From the NCBI RefSeq assembly GCF_013377885.1, contig NZ_JABKAU010000036.1, forward strand, positions 1-49,922: DNA of 49,922 nt, in the 5' to 3' direction. The notes under the pieces were generated by a model. That model was not told the origin of the DNA. It made no database searches and saw nothing but the letters and a program-made list of their open reading frames with translations. The translations under genes and the position numbers were made by a program. This stretch comes from Hymenobacter lapidiphilus (lineage in GTDB: Bacteria > Bacteroidota > Bacteroidia > Cytophagales > Hymenobacteraceae). Numbering within the stretch: position 1 is the stretch's first letter; the number at the start of each line of letters is the position of its first letter. Shown piece by piece: positions 47,495 through 49,922 of this stretch.

Positions 47495-49324
47495 TTACGA
47501 CTCGTTATCCATCATTTTGTCACGCAGAGCCGACAGCGCGTCGAGGTCACCGAGGGTCGATTTCTCGGCCGGGGTGGTCTTCTTCATGTCGCTCAGCTTG
47601 CCTTCGCCCTGCGAAGCAGCACCGGCGGCACCAGCCGACGGCTTCTTTTTGGCAAATTTGGCAGCGCGGCCTTCTTCCTCAGCCTGCTTGTTGTACACAG
47701 CCTGGTGCGAAAGCACAACGCGACGGTCATCTTTCGAGAATTCAATCACGCGGAATTCGAGCGACTCACCGTTCTCAGCCATCGAGCCATCCTCCTTCTG
47801 AAGCGACTTGGGGTAAGCGAAGCCTTCGATGCCGTAAGGCAACTCGAGCACCGCACCACGGTCGTTCTTGTCGATGATGGTAGCCGTGTGAACCGAACCG
47901 GGAGTGAATACCGTCTGGAACGTATCCCATGGGTTTTCCTCCAGCTGCTTGTGGCCCAGGGCCAGGCGGCGGTTGGCTACGTCCAGCTCCAGTACTACCA
48001 CGTCCAGACGGTCGCCCACCTTCACCATTTCGGATGGGTGCTTGATCTTCTTGGTCCACGACAGGTCCGAAACGTGCACGAGGCCGTCTACACCCTCTTC
48101 CAGCTCTACGAACAGGCCGAAGTTGGTCAGGTTACGCACAAGGCCGTTGTGGTTGGTACCGATGGCGTACTTGTCGGCGAAGTCGCCACGCGTCCATGGG
48201 TCTTCGCTGAGCTGCTTGATGCCGAGGCTCATCTTGCGGTCTTCGCGGTCGAGGGTCAGAATCTGCGCCTCTACTACGTCGCCCTGCTTGATGAAGTCCT
48301 GCGGGTTGCGCAGGTGCTGGCTCCAGCTCATTTCCGACACGTGGATCAGGCCCTCTACGCCGGGGATGATTTCCATGAATGCGCCATAATCGGCTACGTT
48401 CACGATGCGGCCCTTCACCTTGGTGCCTACACCCATGTCCTCGGGCAGCGAATCCCACGGATGCGGGGTCAGCTGCTTCAGGCCGAGGCTGATACGCTTC
48501 TTGGCTTCGTCGAAGTCAAGCACAACGATGTTGAGCTTCTGGTCGAGCTGCAGTACTTCGCTCGGGTGAGCGATGCGGCCCCACGAGATATCGGTGATGT
48601 GCAGCAGACCGTCGACACCGCCGAGGTCGATGAACACACCGAAGTTGGTCATGTTCTTGATAACGCCCTCCAGGATCTGGCCTTTCTCCAGGTTGTTGAG
48701 GATGGCTTCGCGCTGCTTCTCGAGGTCTTTCTCGATGAGCACTTTGTGCGATACCACAACGTTGTCGAACGCAGCGTTGATTTTCACCACTTTCACTTCC
48801 ATGCGGCGACCCACATAGATGTCGAAGTCGCGAATAGGCTTCACGTCGATCTGCGAGCCGGGCAGGAAGGCTTCTACGCCGTCGAGGTCCATGATGAGGC
48901 CGCCTTTGGTGCGACGCTTCACCACGCCTTCGAGTACGGAATCGTTCTCCAGGGCGTCGTAGATGGCTTTCCAGGCCTGCTTGATTTTAGCTTTCTTACG
49001 GCTCAGGATGAGCTGGCCGTTGGCGTTCTCCTGCTCCTCGATGAATACCTCGACGGTGTCGCCGGCCTTCAGGTCGGGCAGGTCGCGGAATTCGGACAGG
49101 GGCACCAGACCATCGGACTTGAAGCCGATGTTCAGGATAACGTCGCGGTCGGTCATGCCAACCACGGTGCCGGTTACTACTTCTTCTTCCTGAACGGTAG
49201 TGAGTGTACCGCTGTACATCTCTTCCATTTCGGCCCGCTGCTCGGAGGTATAGTTACCACCGAAGCCGCTAGCGTCCACGTTGTCCCAGTCGAAATTGTC
49301 AACTAACTCTACTTGCTCTGCCAT
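47495..49324 (-). CDS. rpsA: 30S ribosomal protein S1
   Basis: The 609-residue protein has six S1 domains, marked by VTGTVVGMTDRDVILNIGFKSDGLVP, LEGVVKRRTKGGLIMDLDGVEAFLPGSQ, LEGVIKNMTNFGVFIDLGGVDGLLHITDISW, VKGRIVNVADYGAFMEIIPGVEGLIHVSEMSW, LVRNLTNFGLFVELEEGVDGLVHVSDLSW and TATIIDKNDRGAVLELPYGIEGFAYP. S1 brings mRNA to the 30S subunit. In Bacteroidota, which rarely use Shine-Dalgarno sequences, S1 is expected to matter for translation start. The C-terminal tail (KKKPSAGAAGAASQGEG...) is low-complexity. I chose ATG 49324 (MAEQVELVDNFDWD); upstream codons are not conserved. A -7 element lies about 110 bp upstream. Confidence 0.97.
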   Translation of the reverse strand: MAEQVELVDNFDWDNVDASGFGGNYTSEQRAEMEEMYSGTLTTVQEEEVVTGTVVGMTDRDVILNIGFKSDGLVPLSEFRDLPDLKAGDTVEVFIEEQENANGQLILSRKKAKIKQAWKAIYDALENDSVLEGVVKRRTKGGLIMDLDGVEAFLPGSQIDVKPIRDFDIYVGRRMEVKVVKINAAFDNVVVSHKVLIEKDLEKQREAILNNLEKGQILEGVIKNMTNFGVFIDLGGVDGLLHITDISWGRIAHPSEVLQLDQKLNIVVLDFDEAKKRISLGLKQLTPHPWDSLPEDMGVGTKVKGRIVNVADYGAFMEIIPGVEGLIHVSEMSWSQHLRNPQDFIKQGDVVEAQILTLDREDRKMSLGIKQLSEDPWTRGDFADKYAIGTNHNGLVRNLTNFGLFVELEEGVDGLVHVSDLSWTKKIKHPSEMVKVGDRLDVVVLELDVANRRLALGHKQLEENPWDTFQTVFTPGSVHTATIIDKNDRGAVLELPYGIEGFAYPKSLQKEDGSMAENGESLEFRVIEFSKDDRRVVLSHQAVYNKQAEEEGRAAKFAKKKPSAGAAGAASQGEGKLSDMKKTTPAEKSTLGDLDALSALRDKMMDNES

Positions 49325-49434
49325 GATGTATTGCAGTGCCCTGATGTACACGCCGGGAGCAGGGCCCACCTCCGCAGCGCGTTTTTGCTTGATACCCAAC
49401 GCCGAAGCGCCGGCCCGCCACCCTGGCAGGGCCG

Positions 49435-49442
49435 CAAAGATA
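49435..49442 (-). promoter_or_regulatory. candidate rpsA promoter
   Basis: The minus strand reads TATCTTTG (TAnnTTTG), with TTTC near the -33 position 19 bp upstream. A start near 49428 would give a leader of about 104 nt. Confidence 0.55.
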
Positions 49443-49471
49443 CGGAGTTTGGGTCAGGATTGAAAGGTTGC

Positions 49472-49843
49472 TTATTGCCTGGCTGTAAAGTTTCTGACTC
49501 GTTCAGAATAGAGGCGTAATGCCTCCGCGTGCCGGGCCAAAGTTGAATCCTGATGGCGCGCTGCTTCAATGGCGGCATTCAGGGCATGCAGATTCATCAG
49601 CGAGGCTAGCTCCTGCCTATCATCTACTGCAAGTGCCCGGACTATATCCTCCGTTTCCTGGCGCCAGATAGGCTCAGGCTGGCCGATATAGGGGTTTTTG
49701 GATGACAACAGACGCTCCAGAAACGCCGATAACCCGGATTTTTGCGGCTTTATTTCGAGCAGCAGCTCGGCAAACCGTTTTTCGATTGCGGCATACGAAC
49801 CAAGCAGTTTCCCGATTTCCTCGTGACTCAGAACCTCATTCAT
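49472..49843 (-). CDS. small protein with a chemoreceptor-tip-like motif
   Basis: The 123-residue protein is predicted mostly helical, with no membrane segment. Residues 84-96 read NLHALNAAIEAAR, very close to the NLLALNAAIEAAR hairpin-tip motif of methyl-accepting chemotaxis proteins. The following residues (LARHAEALRLYSERVRN) also resemble the descending helix of that hairpin. The rest of the receptor (sensor, HAMP, methylation helices) is absent. It could be a soluble CheW/CheA-binding fragment, or the resemblance could be chance in a helical protein. No chemotaxis genes are nearby. It is read in the same direction as rpsA, about 150 bp upstream of it. The start ATG at 49843 is used. Confidence 0.65.
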   Translation of the reverse strand: MNEVLSHEEIGKLLGSYAAIEKRFAELLLEIKPQKSGLSAFLERLLSSKNPYIGQPEPIWRQETEDIVRALAVDDRQELASLMNLHALNAAIEAARHQDSTLARHAEALRLYSERVRNFTARQ

Positions 49844-49922
49844 AGCACCTGTATCCTGATAATGGATAGTTTTAATTGCCTGTTTTTTGGAGTAGGCATC
49901 ATTAGCAGTCGATTAATCAACG
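49844..49922. other. right edge of the window
   Basis: I see no gene, terminator or promoter in this 79-bp, AT-rich tail. It is upstream of the 49472-49843 gene and may hold its promoter. Confidence 0.3.

Noticed and set aside
47705..49306. 533-codon plus-strand open frame opposite rpsA
   Set aside because: Shadow of ribosomal protein S1.

Overview
The window looks like chromosomal DNA of a GC-rich member of the Bacteroidota, most like the Hymenobacteraceae (Cytophagales). The sequence shows TAnnTTTG-type -7 promoter elements (the Bacteroidota form), no Shine-Dalgarno-dependent start pattern, a Bacteroidota-type arginine gene set, the parA/parB/DUF5683/dapB/lepB order, lipid A/LPS genes (lpxB, kdsA, hldD) of a Gram-negative, and many short lipoproteins. 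Genus-level placement is inference. Almost everything is core metabolism and housekeeping. I see no phage, plasmid, integrase, transposase or CRISPR array.

Layout. 1-0.93 kb: a single-domain GIY-YIG nuclease and a small unknown gene between palindromic repeats. 0.93-6.8 kb (minus strand): arginine operon GNAT-argG-argC-[small AT-rich gene]-argD-carA, preceded by a leader of roughly 430 nt. 7.36-10.7 kb (plus): divergent argB-argE-like-argH. 10.7-14.8 kb: a region with a possible small RNA, a TetR regulator, a secreted protein, lpd and a TPR lipoprotein. 15-17.9 kb: geranylgeranyl-reductase-like flavoprotein, fabG and a YiiX-like hydrolase. 18-21.7 kb (minus): binding protein and permease of a metallophore/cobalamin-type ABC importer, a PTPS/QueD-family enzyme and lpxB. 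21.9-24.5 kb: hldD and a YdhS-like FAD protein. 24.6-33.3 kb: mixed enzymes (alcohol dehydrogenase, DCC protein, Dph6-like ligase, DUF4126, DUF885, SDR, peptide-binding lipoprotein). 33.4-38.9 kb: parA, a small membrane protein, parB, DUF5683, dapB, lepB. 39-46.9 kb: ung, apaG, two methyltransferases, kdsA, a membrane coiled-coil protein and cyanophycin synthetase. 47.1-49.8 kb: tRNA-Cys, rpsA and a small protein with a chemoreceptor-tip-like motif.

The unusual content lies between and around the genes. At least five families of palindromic or low-complexity repeats occupy different positions. The GTCATnCTGAGC family forms inverted repeats with arms up to 60 bp, several at convergent gene ends; in two places the halves of the palindrome enclose a small AT-rich gene like cargo. 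AGCT-rich repeats sit directly upstream of start codons. A CCCCTCCC-type repeat is translated as part of ArgG and ArgC. The leader of the arg operon contains a 22-codon ORF with tandem arginine codons inside a hairpin, a candidate for arginine-responsive control that needs testing.
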